From Clostridium_AD sp050717515 (lineage in GTDB: Bacteria > Bacillota > Clostridia > Clostridiales > Clostridiaceae), in contig NZ_JBOITL010000039.1 of NCBI RefSeq assembly GCF_050717515.1, positions 248,001-312,000 of the forward strand: a stretch of DNA of 64,000 nucleotides, read 5' to 3'. The notes below the pieces were generated by a model. The model saw only the letters and a program-made list of their open reading frames with translations, made no database searches and was not told the DNA's origin. Position 1 is the stretch's first letter, and every line of letters begins with the position of its first letter. This document shows positions 52,752-61,015 of the stretch, in pieces. A program made the translations under genes and the position numbers.

Positions 52752-54017
52752 TTAATACATGTATTCATGATCTTCACCTAATAACACTATTATATCAAAA
52801 TTCTCCTGTTTTGACGATAAAAATTCAATATTGTCTATTTTAAAATCTTTTATCAAAGCAGTTTTTATGTCGTTATTGCTATTATATACTAAAATCTTAG
52901 TTTTACTAACAGCATCACCATTTTCTGTTACAGGTTTATTATAGCCTTTTTTCACTAGATATATTGAGAAATCACTAGCTAGCCCTGCTTTTTTAGTGCC
53001 ATTAATTATCTTTATTCTAAGCTTTGACTTATCAATATATAACACCTTACTATCATATAATTTTGAAATAGTATCCTTATTTTGAGCTTCATTATATACC
53101 AAATATGATTGACCATTTATCTTCTTATCATCACCCTTTATGGTAGCCATAGAGAGATTTTCCTTATCTATCTTAGCAAATATGTATCCATACTTAATTA
53201 TATCATTGGCCTCCATATTAGTTTCTACAGAACTTTGAATTGCTGATAAAATACCTGGGATTTTAATAACTATAAGTGGACTTTTTATTTTTTCCATAAC
53301 TTTGCTAATAAATATATGTTGATTTTCTATTCTCCCCAGATCTCCATCTACCAGGCCACTTCCATCATTGTTTTTTCTCCATCTAAAAAATTCTTCAGCT
53401 TTTTTACCATCTAAATGAATTTTACCTTTTTTAAAATGAATACTTAAATTTTGTGTGGGGTCATCATAATCCATTGTCCTTGTTATATCAACATCCACTC
53501 CCCCTATAGCATCAATTACTTTCCTAAAGCCTTCATAATTGATTTTACCATAGTAATCAATTCTAATATTTAATAGCTTTTCTACGGCATCAACAGCATA
53601 AGTTACCCCGCCAATAGCATGAGCAGCATTAATTTTTTGATTTTTGTTCTTTATCTTAACTAGAGTGTCTCTTGGAATAGAAACCAAGCTTATTTTTTTA
53701 TCTTCTGAATTGTAATGTGCCAGGATCATTGTATCTGTCCTTTTAGGATCATCCGCATTTGTAGCCCCTGGAGTACCCACATCTACACCCATAACCAATA
53801 TGTTACAAGATTCTCCAGTTTTAATTATCTGTTCTATCTCGCCATTACTTAACTTAGATGTTATGTCTTTTTTAGATAAATCAACTGCACTATTATTAAG
53901 ACTAGATAAATAGTAATATAGCCCTCCAAAAATTAATATACCCGCTGCCACCACAAAAAAAATGGTACCAACTGCAATTTTTTTATAATTTACTTTTCTT
54001 TTTGTTTTTTTCCTCAT
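52752..54017 (-). CDS. LytR-CpsA-Psr (LCP) family cell-wall glycopolymer transferase
   Basis: 421 residues: basic N-terminus, one membrane helix (IAVGTIFFVVAAGILIFGGL), the LCP domain with DTMILAHYNSEDKKISLVSI, PRDTLV and the arginine-rich FFRWRKNNDGSGLVDGDLGR, and a C-terminal LytR_C domain (LRIKIINGTKKAGLASDFS). LCP enzymes attach polyprenyl-linked glycopolymers to peptidoglycan. Starts four bases after the yqeK stop. Confidence 0.94.
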   Translation of the reverse strand: MRKKTKRKVNYKKIAVGTIFFVVAAGILIFGGLYYYLSSLNNSAVDLSKKDITSKLSNGEIEQIIKTGESCNILVMGVDVGTPGATNADDPKRTDTMILAHYNSEDKKISLVSIPRDTLVKIKNKNQKINAAHAIGGVTYAVDAVEKLLNIRIDYYGKINYEGFRKVIDAIGGVDVDITRTMDYDDPTQNLSIHFKKGKIHLDGKKAEEFFRWRKNNDGSGLVDGDLGRIENQHIFISKVMEKIKSPLIVIKIPGILSAIQSSVETNMEANDIIKYGYIFAKIDKENLSMATIKGDDKKINGQSYLVYNEAQNKDTISKLYDSKVLYIDKSKLRIKIINGTKKAGLASDFSIYLVKKGYNKPVTENGDAVSKTKILVYNSNNDIKTALIKDFKIDNIEFLSSKQENFDIIVLLGEDHEYMY

Positions 54018-54021
54018 CTTC

Positions 54022-54594
54022 TCACCTTCTATTTTTACTTAATAAATAATTTCTTGCGTGGATTGTATCTATATGCAATAATTCTTTTTGACTTATAACG
54101 TAGATAATGGTGTTTTCAAGAGACTGTATCAATGCTGCATCTAAATTCGTAAGGCTTAGGGTTCTGAGTTCCTCTACACCCTTGAACTTTCTTAATGGCT
54201 CAATGTAATCTGATATATAAATTATTTTTTCTAAAATACTCATGTTTTTTCTACCCGTAGTGTGATACGCAATAGCGCTCAAAATATCATCATCTTGGAT
54301 TTCCATCACTTCTCTAGCTATTATACTTCCAACTAATCCATGCAAAATAGATGGATTAGTTGTATATATTTCATCTATATGTATTCCATGATCACTGGCC
54401 ATTTTTATAAGCTCATCAGCCTTCATATTCTTAGCACAGTCATGAACTAATCCTGCAATTCTTGCACTTTCTATATCTTCTCCATATTTAGCTGCGAGAG
54501 TTACTGCAGTTTCACTAACACTTAAACTATGTTTCAATCTGCCTTCACTTAAATTCATATGCAAATAATAAAGCATATCTTCCTCATTCCACAT
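54022..54594 (-). CDS. yqeK: YqeK HD-domain hydrolase (Ap4A hydrolase)
   Basis: 190-residue HD protein with LKHSLSVSETAVTLAAKYGE, VHDCAKN and HGLVGSIIAREV, the metal ligands of the YqeK family, which hydrolyses diadenosine tetraphosphate symmetrically. Directly downstream of nadD, the standard arrangement. Confidence 0.94.
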   Translation of the reverse strand: MWNEEDMLYYLHMNLSEGRLKHSLSVSETAVTLAAKYGEDIESARIAGLVHDCAKNMKADELIKMASDHGIHIDEIYTTNPSILHGLVGSIIAREVMEIQDDDILSAIAYHTTGRKNMSILEKIIYISDYIEPLRKFKGVEELRTLSLTNLDAALIQSLENTIIYVISQKELLHIDTIHARNYLLSKNRR

Positions 54595-54665
54595 TTAACT
54601 CCTCCTAATACTCCTCTTTTACAGAAGATAATTACAGATGGTTTTTCTACTCTTTGTAAATCTTA

Positions 54666-55265
54666 CTATTTATATAGATTGTGAACATGAATTATTTCCT
54701 CTACGCCTCTAGGCAAAAGGTAATTAACTTCCCTACCTGCTTTTATATTATTCCTAATACTGGTTGAAGATACATCTATAATTGGCATATTAATATAAAT
54801 TATTTTTTTATTGAACTTTTGCTCTATATAGCGCTTTTGCCTCGCAACTTCTTCCACTGTAAATCCTGTCCTATTATAAACTACAATCTTACAACTATTG
54901 AGAATTCTATCTACATTTTTCCATTTATCTAATTCCATTAAGCTATCTACGCCGATTAAAAAATACCATTCTATATTACTTTGAAATTCACTAAAAAGTT
55001 CAACAGTTTCATAGGTATAGCTATTTTCTTTTTTATTTATTTCATAATCACTTATTTCAAAATGGTCTTCGGATTCTATTGCTCTCTTAACTAAATCATA
55101 TCTAATTTGAGCGTCTGTAATTTTCTTGTCTCTTTTATGTGGTGGATTTCCTGCGGGCATGAATAGAATTTTGTCTAAATCTAAATTATATAATGCTTCA
55201 TAGGCAATATGAATATGTCCGATATGAATTGGATCAAAAGTTCCTCCAAAAATGGCTTTTTTCAA
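54666..55265 (-). CDS. nadD: nicotinate-nucleotide adenylyltransferase
   Basis: 199 residues with the nucleotidyltransferase motif GGTFDPIHIGHIHIAYEA and the C-terminal ISTSIRNNI-type motif (VSSTSIRNNIKAG). Converts NaMN to deamido-NAD. First of nadD-yqeK-LCP. Confidence 0.97.
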   Translation of the reverse strand: MKKAIFGGTFDPIHIGHIHIAYEALYNLDLDKILFMPAGNPPHKRDKKITDAQIRYDLVKRAIESEDHFEISDYEINKKENSYTYETVELFSEFQSNIEWYFLIGVDSLMELDKWKNVDRILNSCKIVVYNRTGFTVEEVARQKRYIEQKFNKKIIYINMPIIDVSSTSIRNNIKAGREVNYLLPRGVEEIIHVHNLYK

Positions 55266-55325
55266 AACAACACCCTCTTTATTTTCTAATAAGGCATCAA
55301 AACAAACTAAGCCTTCTTAACAATG

Positions 55326-55353
55326 GCTAGAATGGCTTCGGCTATCCTAGCCG
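55326..55353. other. stable hairpin in the yhbY-nadD gap
   Basis: GGCTAG-AAT-GGC-TTCG-GCT-ATC-CTAGCC: a bulged stem closed by a UUCG-like tetraloop. There is no U-run, so it is not a terminator. Unknown role; unusually GC-rich for this genome. Confidence 0.5.
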
Positions 55354-55426
55354 CGCATACTAATAATATATTTTTCAAAGGCAACTTGGAAAATACTAGC
55401 ACAAACTATGATTTTCCATAGAGGAA

Positions 55427-55452
55427 AAAGCATGTAAAATTACATGCTTTTA
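55427..55452 (-). terminator. yhbY terminator
   Basis: AAAAGCATGTAA and TTACATGCTTTT form a stem; the yhbY stop codon lies in the first arm on the minus strand. The hairpin is followed by a short U-rich stretch. Confidence 0.7.
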
Positions 55453-55740
55453 TGTCAATTCAATTGTGGGCTTTTTTAAAGACCTTTTGTATAATACACA
55501 TTTGCTACCAATGCTCTGAACTCCTTCAGCGCCTATAGCCTCACAAATTATATCTGATGCTTCTCTAGCAGTTAGTCCACTATTATTTAGAACCTTAATT
55601 TTAATAAGTTCTCTAGCTTCTAGCGCCTCATTTAACTGCTTTAAAAAATTTTCTTCTACCCCTGCTTTTCCAAGCTGAAATATTGGTTGTAATGTATTTG
55701 CAAGAGTTCTTAAATAACTTCTTTGTTTACTTGTAATCAT
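55450..55740 (-). CDS. yhbY: YhbY ribosome-assembly RNA-binding protein (CRM domain)
   Basis: 96 residues, a single CRM/KH-like domain: LANTLQPIFQLGKAGVEENF and NNSGLTAREASDIICEAIGA. Associates with pre-50S particles. AGGAGG precedes the ATG. Downstream of obgE, the usual order. Confidence 0.95.
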   Translation of the reverse strand: MITSKQRSYLRTLANTLQPIFQLGKAGVEENFLKQLNEALEARELIKIKVLNNSGLTAREASDIICEAIGAEGVQSIGSKCVLYKRSLKKPTIELT

Positions 55741-55750
55741 AATATCCTCC

Positions 55751-55815
55751 TAGTTTGAGCAATGATCAATTTTTAATGATCAATGATCAATTGTGGTCAT
55801 TGGTCATTTGTCATT
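55751..55815. repeat. degenerate direct/inverted repeats between obgE and yhbY
   Basis: On the minus strand AATGACAA, AATGACCA, AATGACCA are followed by TGATCATTGATCATT and TTGATCATTG, which pair with each other. The whole gap consists of variants of this 8-9 base word. Confidence 0.65.
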
Positions 55816-55817
55816 GA

Positions 55818-57101
55818 TTATAATAAGAATTCAAATTCAAAGTTTTGTAATCTCACTAAATCTCCGTCTTGAATTCCTTTTTCAACTAGTGCATCAAATA
55901 CTCCCTTATTTTTTAATACTTTGTGGAAATATTTAAGAGAATCCGGTTCATTTATATTAACAGCATTTAGCAATCTATCAACAAAGCTTCCTTCAACAAC
56001 AAAAGTTCCCTCATCATCCACATTAATAGTGTAGGTGAATTTCTTGTCTTCTATTATGAATCTATCCTCATCGTTTATTACGAGTTCTGTAACTGGAATA
56101 GTAGATAACATTCTTGCTGCTTCTTTCATAAGCGCTTCTACGCCTTGATTTGTAGCTGCAGATATTTTGAATATCTTACTATTATCATATCCCATTTCGT
56201 TTAATTTTTTCTTAAAGTTTTCAAAAACTTCATCATCAAATAGCATGTCGCTTTTATTACAAGCTACTATTTGTGGTCTATCCCATAGCTTAACACTATA
56301 TTTTCTAAGTTCTTCATTTATTTTCACAAAGTCCTCTACAGCATCTCTACCTTCAATTCCTGAAATATCAACTACATGAATAAGCATTCTAGTTCTTTCA
56401 ATATGTCTTAAAAATCCTATTCCAAGACCTACTCCTTCAGCTGCTCCTTCAATTATTCCTGGTATATCAGCCATAACAAAACTCTGTGCACCTTTCACGC
56501 TTACTACTCCTAAATTAGGTTTTAAAGTAGTAAAGTGATAATTAGCTATTTTAGGTCTTGCTTTTGATACTACTGAAAGCAAGGTTGACTTACCTACATT
56601 AGGAAATCCTAGTAGTCCAACATCAGCTAAAATCTTAAGTTCAAGCTTAATCCATCGTTCTTCTCCTGGCATTCCTGGTTCTGCAAAGTTTGGTGCTTGC
56701 CTTGTAGGTGTACAAAATTTAACATTACCTTTTCCACCGTGTCCAGCTTTGCAAACTCGATAAGTTTCACCATCATGAGCTAAATCATACATTATTTTAT
56801 CCGTTTCCACGTCACGTACAATAGTTCCCATTGGAACTTTAACATACAGGGTCTCTCCAGCTTTTCCATAACACTTAGAACCAGAACCTTGTACTCCATT
56901 TTTTGCTACATATTTTCTCGCATATGAAAAATCTAATAAAGTAGTCATACTAGCATCAACTACCAGTATTACATCTCCACCATTTCCACCATCTCCACCA
57001 TCTGGACCACCCAATGGTATATATTTTTCTGTTCTAAACGAAACGGCTCCATTTCCACCATTCCCTGATTTAACAAAAATTTTGGCTGTATCAATAAACA
57101 T
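55818..57101 (-). CDS. obgE: GTPase ObgE/CgtA
   Basis: 427 residues: glycine-rich Obg fold (FIDTAKIFVKSGNGGNGAVS; GGPDGGDGGNGGDV), GTPase domain with GFPNVGKSTLLSV, DIPGIIEGA and NKSD, and a C-terminal OCT domain. Essential for 50S assembly and, in Bacillus, for sporulation entry and stress signalling. The ATG at 57101 lies eight bases after AAGG; the GTG three codons earlier overlaps that site. Confidence 0.98.
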   Translation of the reverse strand: MFIDTAKIFVKSGNGGNGAVSFRTEKYIPLGGPDGGDGGNGGDVILVVDASMTTLLDFSYARKYVAKNGVQGSGSKCYGKAGETLYVKVPMGTIVRDVETDKIMYDLAHDGETYRVCKAGHGGKGNVKFCTPTRQAPNFAEPGMPGEERWIKLELKILADVGLLGFPNVGKSTLLSVVSKARPKIANYHFTTLKPNLGVVSVKGAQSFVMADIPGIIEGAAEGVGLGIGFLRHIERTRMLIHVVDISGIEGRDAVEDFVKINEELRKYSVKLWDRPQIVACNKSDMLFDDEVFENFKKKLNEMGYDNSKIFKISAATNQGVEALMKEAARMLSTIPVTELVINDEDRFIIEDKKFTYTINVDDEGTFVVEGSFVDRLLNAVNINEPDSLKYFHKVLKNKGVFDALVEKGIQDGDLVRLQNFEFEFLL

Positions 57102-57150
57102 ATATTTCACCTTACCTTAGCTCATTTTCTATTTTTTTTAACTTTAGTCA

Positions 57151-57687
57151 TTAGAATAATAATCTATAAGCTATATTATTATCAAAACCACATCTATAAA
57201 TTTTAAAATCATCTATTTCTATATCTATTTGTTGCCATTCATCCATCCAGCTTATTTCGCCTAACATGGTTTCATTATTAGTAAGAAGTAAACTTTCACC
57301 TAATTCATCTTGAAATATATAAATGTAAACAAAGTTTTGATCAGTAGCTTCTATCTCCATAAATATAGTGTTAACCAAATCATTTTTTTTATTATATTGG
57401 TTTTCAAAAATTTTATTTTTAAAATTACTAATCTCAATATCTATCTCAACTTTAACTTCATTTGCCCATAATTTTTTAATATTATTCTCAAGGCATAGTG
57501 AAAATCCATCATCTTGCAATTTATAAATTTCACTAATAGTTTCATTTTGCTTAGATAATCTATCTATATAATCTAAGGCACCTTGAGGTCTTTTAATCTG
57601 CAAATAACCATATATAACTTGAAGATCATTCATAAAATCGTGTCTTTGTTTTCTAAGTAAGCTTATATAATTTTCTAATTCATTCAT
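57151..57687 (-). CDS. Spo0B-like phosphotransferase homologue
   Basis: 178 residues. The N-terminus LRKQRHDFMNDLQVIYGYLQ is the Spo0B-type alpha-helical hairpin with the phospho-histidine at residue 16 (H-D-x-x-N-x-L-Q), also seen in DcuS/CitA-like kinases. The remaining 120 residues resemble a shrunken ATPase-like domain without visible N, G1 or G2 boxes. The gene lies between rpmA and obgE, exactly where Bacillus subtilis has spo0B. Clostridia are generally said to lack the Spo0F/Spo0B relay, so an orthologue-like gene here is notable. A terminator separates it from rpmA. Confidence 0.78.
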   Translation of the reverse strand: MNELENYISLLRKQRHDFMNDLQVIYGYLQIKRPQGALDYIDRLSKQNETISEIYKLQDDGFSLCLENNIKKLWANEVKVEIDIEISNFKNKIFENQYNKKNDLVNTIFMEIEATDQNFVYIYIFQDELGESLLLTNNETMLGEISWMDEWQQIDIEIDDFKIYRCGFDNNIAYRLLF

Positions 57688-57711
57688 TACTATCCTCCGA
57701 AAGAGAATTTT

Positions 57712-57734
57712 AAAAAAGCACCCTTTAAGGGTGC
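57712..57734 (-). terminator. terminator behind rpmA
   Basis: GCACCC-TTTAA-GGGTGC stem (57718-57734) followed on the minus strand by six U, right after the rpmA stop. Separates the ribosomal protein transcript from the Spo0B-like gene. Confidence 0.9.
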
Positions 57735-57740
57735 CTTAAA

Positions 57741-58052
57741 CTATTCAGCCATTGCAATTGCTTCTACTTCTTCATCAACAGGATAAACGCTTGCTTTTTT
57801 CTTCATTTTTCCCATTCTTTCGAATTTTACAACTCCATCAACTTTAGCGAAAAGAGTGTCGTCTCCACCTATTCCAACATTTGTTCCTGGATGGATTTTT
57901 GTTCCTCTTTGTCTTACTAAAATATTACCTGCAAGAACGAATTGACCGTCTGCACGTTTAGTCCCAAGTCTTTTTGATTCACTATCTCTACCGTTTCTTG
58001 AGCTACCTACTCCTTTTTTGTGAGCAAATAACTGAAGGTTAATAACTAGCAT
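57741..58052 (-). CDS. rpmA: 50S ribosomal protein L27 (with cleavable N-terminal extension)
   Basis: 103 residues. The start MLVINLQLFAHKKGVGSSRN contains the Firmicute extension (NLQLF^AHKKG) that the Prp protease must remove before L27 can function at the peptidyl-transferase centre. The prp gene is directly upstream. The rest (DSESKRLGTKRADGQFVLAG) is standard L27. Confidence 0.98.
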   Translation of the reverse strand: MLVINLQLFAHKKGVGSSRNGRDSESKRLGTKRADGQFVLAGNILVRQRGTKIHPGTNVGIGGDDTLFAKVDGVVKFERMGKMKKKASVYPVDEEVEAIAMAE

Positions 58053-58056
58053 AGTA

Positions 58057-58389
58057 TCACACCTCCTCTGTTTCTAGTTTTATATAGTCACCATAAGTAA
58101 TTTCTATACTTTTAAGTCCAAGCATCATTGTTTCTAATAAAACTTGACATCTTTCAATATCTTCCAAAGTTTGATTTTCTAAATTTATATTCAGAAATCC
58201 ATCCTCTATATAATACTTTACCTTAATTTTCAAAACTTCCTCAATCCCAATTACTGTAGTTTGAGAAATTGCTGAAATAGCAGAACAAATTAAATCTACA
58301 TCTAACTGTTCTTCCTTTGGCATAGCATGACCTTTTATTTTAAAAGAAACTATTTTACCTGTTCTTCGAACAAATTCAACTTTAACCAT
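58057..58389 (-). CDS. prp: ribosomal-processing cysteine protease Prp
   Basis: 110 residues, YsxB family. The catalytic histidine is in IKGHAMPKEE and the cysteine in DLICSAISAISQT. It removes the L27 N-terminal extension encoded by the next gene. Lies between rplU and rpmA with gaps of only 2 and 4 bases. Confidence 0.95.
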   Translation of the reverse strand: MVKVEFVRRTGKIVSFKIKGHAMPKEEQLDVDLICSAISAISQTTVIGIEEVLKIKVKYYIEDGFLNINLENQTLEDIERCQVLLETMMLGLKSIEITYGDYIKLETEEV

Positions 58390-58391
58390 AA

Positions 58392-58703
58392 TTAAGCTTC
58401 AATCTTCTCGATTTGAATCTTAGTATATGATTGTCTATGTCCTTGTTTCTTTCTATAATCCAATTTTCTCTTGAATTTGAAAACTATAACCTTTTTAGCT
58501 TTTCCTTGTGCTAATACTTTAGCAACAACTTTAGCTCCTTCAACTAGAGGTTTTCCAACTACTAAACCCTCTTCCTTGCCTACTGCAAGAATCTCTGAAA
58601 ATTCAACTGTTGTTTCAACTTCAGCATTCAATTTTTCAACGAATAAAACGTCTCCTTCTTGAACTCTGTATTGCTTTCCACCAGTAAGTACTACTGCGTA
58701 CAT
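58392..58703 (-). CDS. rplU: 50S ribosomal protein L21
   Basis: 103 residues: MYAVVLTGGKQYRVQEGDVL, KVIVFKFKRKLDYRKKQGHR and QSYTKIQIEKI are diagnostic. The ATG at 58703 follows CAAGGAGGTGTATTTT; the longer upstream frame lies in the leader RNA. First gene of rplU-prp-rpmA. Confidence 0.98.
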   Translation of the reverse strand: MYAVVLTGGKQYRVQEGDVLFVEKLNAEVETTVEFSEILAVGKEEGLVVGKPLVEGAKVVAKVLAQGKAKKVIVFKFKRKLDYRKKQGHRQSYTKIQIEKIEA

Positions 58704-58805
58704 AAAATACACCTCCTTGATCCAGTCTCGCCATCCCAGGTACATACCATATGTAATTGTTTGTATCAAGTATGTTTCATAACCTTGTGTGAGCGGTCTA
58801 CAAAA
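58704..58805 (-). ncRNA. probable L21 leader RNA
   Basis: The 5' leader of rplU contains GACCGCTCACAC, a pairing ACATAC...GTATGT region and TGGCGAGACTGG next to the ribosome binding site. These resemble the Firmicute ribosomal-protein L21 leader, thought to mediate feedback control. I judged this by eye only. Confidence 0.6.
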
Positions 58806-58808
58806 GCC

Positions 58809-58837
58809 ATTTTAACATATATCTATACCTTTGTAAA
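58809..58837 (-). promoter_or_regulatory. promoter of rplU-prp-rpmA
   Basis: Minus strand TTTACA (58832-58837), 17-base spacer, TAAAAT (58809-58814), just after the rng stop and before the L21 leader. Confidence 0.75.
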
Positions 58838-58843
58838 GCATAT

Positions 58844-60286
58844 TTACCCATATATCTTATATGTTTGCAAATTTCTTATTTGATTTGCAAAAATTAGCGA
58901 TTCTACTTTAAATTTTTCTAAGTGAGGGATAAAGTTTACATATACACTATTTTCTAGTGCCCCTATAAGCCTTACAAATTCTAAAACATCCTCCATTATA
59001 TCCTTTTGGTAAATTTCATCAATTTCTATATATATATCTTTTATGCCCTGTTCCTTGTGTATTTTAGAAATTTCATTTTTTATTAAAAACTGAATATAGG
59101 ATAATTTAACCCTACTACTTTTACCAAGGCAATGCTTGCAAGGTTCTTCAATAAACTCATATATAGACTTTCCTCTCCTACGCCTTGCAATTTGAACTAA
59201 ATTAAGTTGGGTAAAGGGATAAATTACAGTTTTATTTTTATCATCTGCAAAGCCTACTCTTAGAGTATTTAGTATACTTTTCCTAGCATCTAAATCTTCA
59301 ATGTCAATAAAGTCTATTATAATAATCCCACTTAAATTTCGGAGTCTTATTTGTCTTGCAATTTCGTCAGCTGCTTCAATATTAGTGCTTTGTGCAGTCT
59401 TTTGCAGCGAATGACTTTTAACATTCTTTCCAGAATTAACATCAATTACATACATTGCCTCAGTTTTATCAATTACAATATTCCCTCCACATTTTAATGA
59501 AATTCTATGATTTCTTAGACTCAGTATTTCTTTTTCTATTCCATAATAATCAAATAACATTCTACTTTCCTTATGAAGCTCAACTTTTACTGAGATATCA
59601 GACCTGTGATCTGTAAATTTTTTTGCATATTCAAAATCACTTTCATTGTTTAATACTATTTTAAAAGTATTTTTATCTAAAATATCACGTAGAGTTCTAT
59701 TTATTGCTCCAGCATCGCTAAATAGTAAAATAGGATTTCTTGAATACTGCGCATGATTTATAACCCCTTTGTATATTTCATACAATTCCTGGACTTCATC
59801 ATTTAGAACGCTAAGGTCTACATCAAAGGCATTAGTCCTAATCATAACCCCTACATCCTCTGGTTTATTTAATCCACTAGTCACCATATCTTCAAAATCA
59901 CTATTGTTTATCTTTTTAGAAAAACTTATGTCCTTATTCATGTTTACAATTACAGAATATATTCCTGCAATACCAAAAGCACTAGTAACTTTTGCTCCTT
60001 TTTTATCTATTCCCTCTTTTAAAATTTCAACTATTATTTCGTCGCCTTTTTTTATCTTTGTATTATTAAACTTTTCATCTAAATACATATAACAATCTTT
60101 ATCGTGCCCAATATCTACAAAAGCACACTTAATTGCTGGAACAATATTTTTTACAACCCCCTTATATATTTCTCCAGGGATTGGTCCATTTGAATCCTCT
60201 TCTATGAAGCATTCCTTTAATTTGTTATTTTCTTTTATAGCTATTCTTAGAAATTCTTCTTGTCTTTCAATATATATTTCTTTCAC
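58844..60286 (-). CDS. rng: ribonuclease G/E family
   Basis: 480 residues, RNase G-sized. S1 domain near the N-terminus (GEIYKGVVKNIVPAIKCAFV), catalytic domain with YVIDVNSGKNVKSHSLQ and IIIDFIDIEDLDARKS (metal-binding aspartates), and the zinc-link cysteines in EPCKHCLGKS. Cleaves single-stranded AU-rich RNA in rRNA maturation and mRNA decay. Located before rplU, as in many clostridia. Confidence 0.97.
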   Translation of the reverse strand: MKEIYIERQEEFLRIAIKENNKLKECFIEEDSNGPIPGEIYKGVVKNIVPAIKCAFVDIGHDKDCYMYLDEKFNNTKIKKGDEIIVEILKEGIDKKGAKVTSAFGIAGIYSVIVNMNKDISFSKKINNSDFEDMVTSGLNKPEDVGVMIRTNAFDVDLSVLNDEVQELYEIYKGVINHAQYSRNPILLFSDAGAINRTLRDILDKNTFKIVLNNESDFEYAKKFTDHRSDISVKVELHKESRMLFDYYGIEKEILSLRNHRISLKCGGNIVIDKTEAMYVIDVNSGKNVKSHSLQKTAQSTNIEAADEIARQIRLRNLSGIIIIDFIDIEDLDARKSILNTLRVGFADDKNKTVIYPFTQLNLVQIARRRRGKSIYEFIEEPCKHCLGKSSRVKLSYIQFLIKNEISKIHKEQGIKDIYIEIDEIYQKDIMEDVLEFVRLIGALENSVYVNFIPHLEKFKVESLIFANQIRNLQTYKIYG

Positions 60287-60307
60287 TTTAACTCAGCTCC
60301 TGTTTTA

Positions 60308-61015
60308 CTAATTTTTAAAAAACTCGCTAAGAGTGACTAATTTATCGTCTTTAGTTCCATACATTTCTTCTCTCTCAATATCAACAAAAGCCTCTTTATT
60401 GATATAAGCAGTATTCCCCACAATATAATCTGCCAGTAGCTGCGCTGATAAATTATTGCGGCTTCCACAAGCAACAAGCGTTCTAATAACAAGTATAGAA
60501 CCCTCTACCTCATATTCGAATTTATACACTAATGGTTTTATATTAACCATTTTTTCACCACTTTTTTTACTAGTCTTAATAATGTTCCATTCGCTTTTGG
60601 CAAGGAGGCTTTGTAAAATTTCTAATACTTCCTCTTCCTTAGTGCACTTTAGTTTGATTTTATATTTTGCAGCATCTATAGTTGCCATAGCTTGTGCCGG
60701 TTTTTTTCCCTCACCGGGAATAACTTTTACCACATCTAAAATTTTAATTCCCCTGGGCGAATTATCATTCATCTTATCCATAATATATTTTTCGTCGTTC
60801 TCACAATTTAAAACTACATCCATGTATTCTCCCCTAGAATGTGTTCCTACAGACAATGGCTGTGCAATAGACACTGCCATGTGAGGATTAAAACCTTTTG
60901 AATATTCTACTGGAAGTTCCGATCTTTTAATTATTTTTTGTAGGGTTCTCATTAAATCTAAGTGAGCAATAAATTTTATCTCACTGTCTTTAGTATACTT
61001 AATTAGATAACGCAC
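60308..61015 (-). CDS. DUF2344 radical-SAM-linked protein (TIGR03936 type)
   Basis: 235 residues: RYLIKYTKDSEIKFIAHLDL, RTLQKIIKRSELPVEYSKGF and NPHMAVSIAQPLSVG are typical of this family, which almost always follows the B12-binding-like radical SAM gene upstream. The true start is probably the GTG at 61015, which overlaps the upstream gene by 17 bases; the ribosome binding site is weak. The function is unknown; a tRNA/rRNA-modification role is often suggested because of the rng neighbour. Confidence 0.9.
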   Translation of the reverse strand: MRYLIKYTKDSEIKFIAHLDLMRTLQKIIKRSELPVEYSKGFNPHMAVSIAQPLSVGTHSRGEYMDVVLNCENDEKYIMDKMNDNSPRGIKILDVVKVIPGEGKKPAQAMATIDAAKYKIKLKCTKEEEVLEILQSLLAKSEWNIIKTSKKSGEKMVNIKPLVYKFEYEVEGSILVIRTLVACGSRNNLSAQLLADYIVGNTAYINKEAFVDIEREEMYGTKDDKLVTLSEFFKN

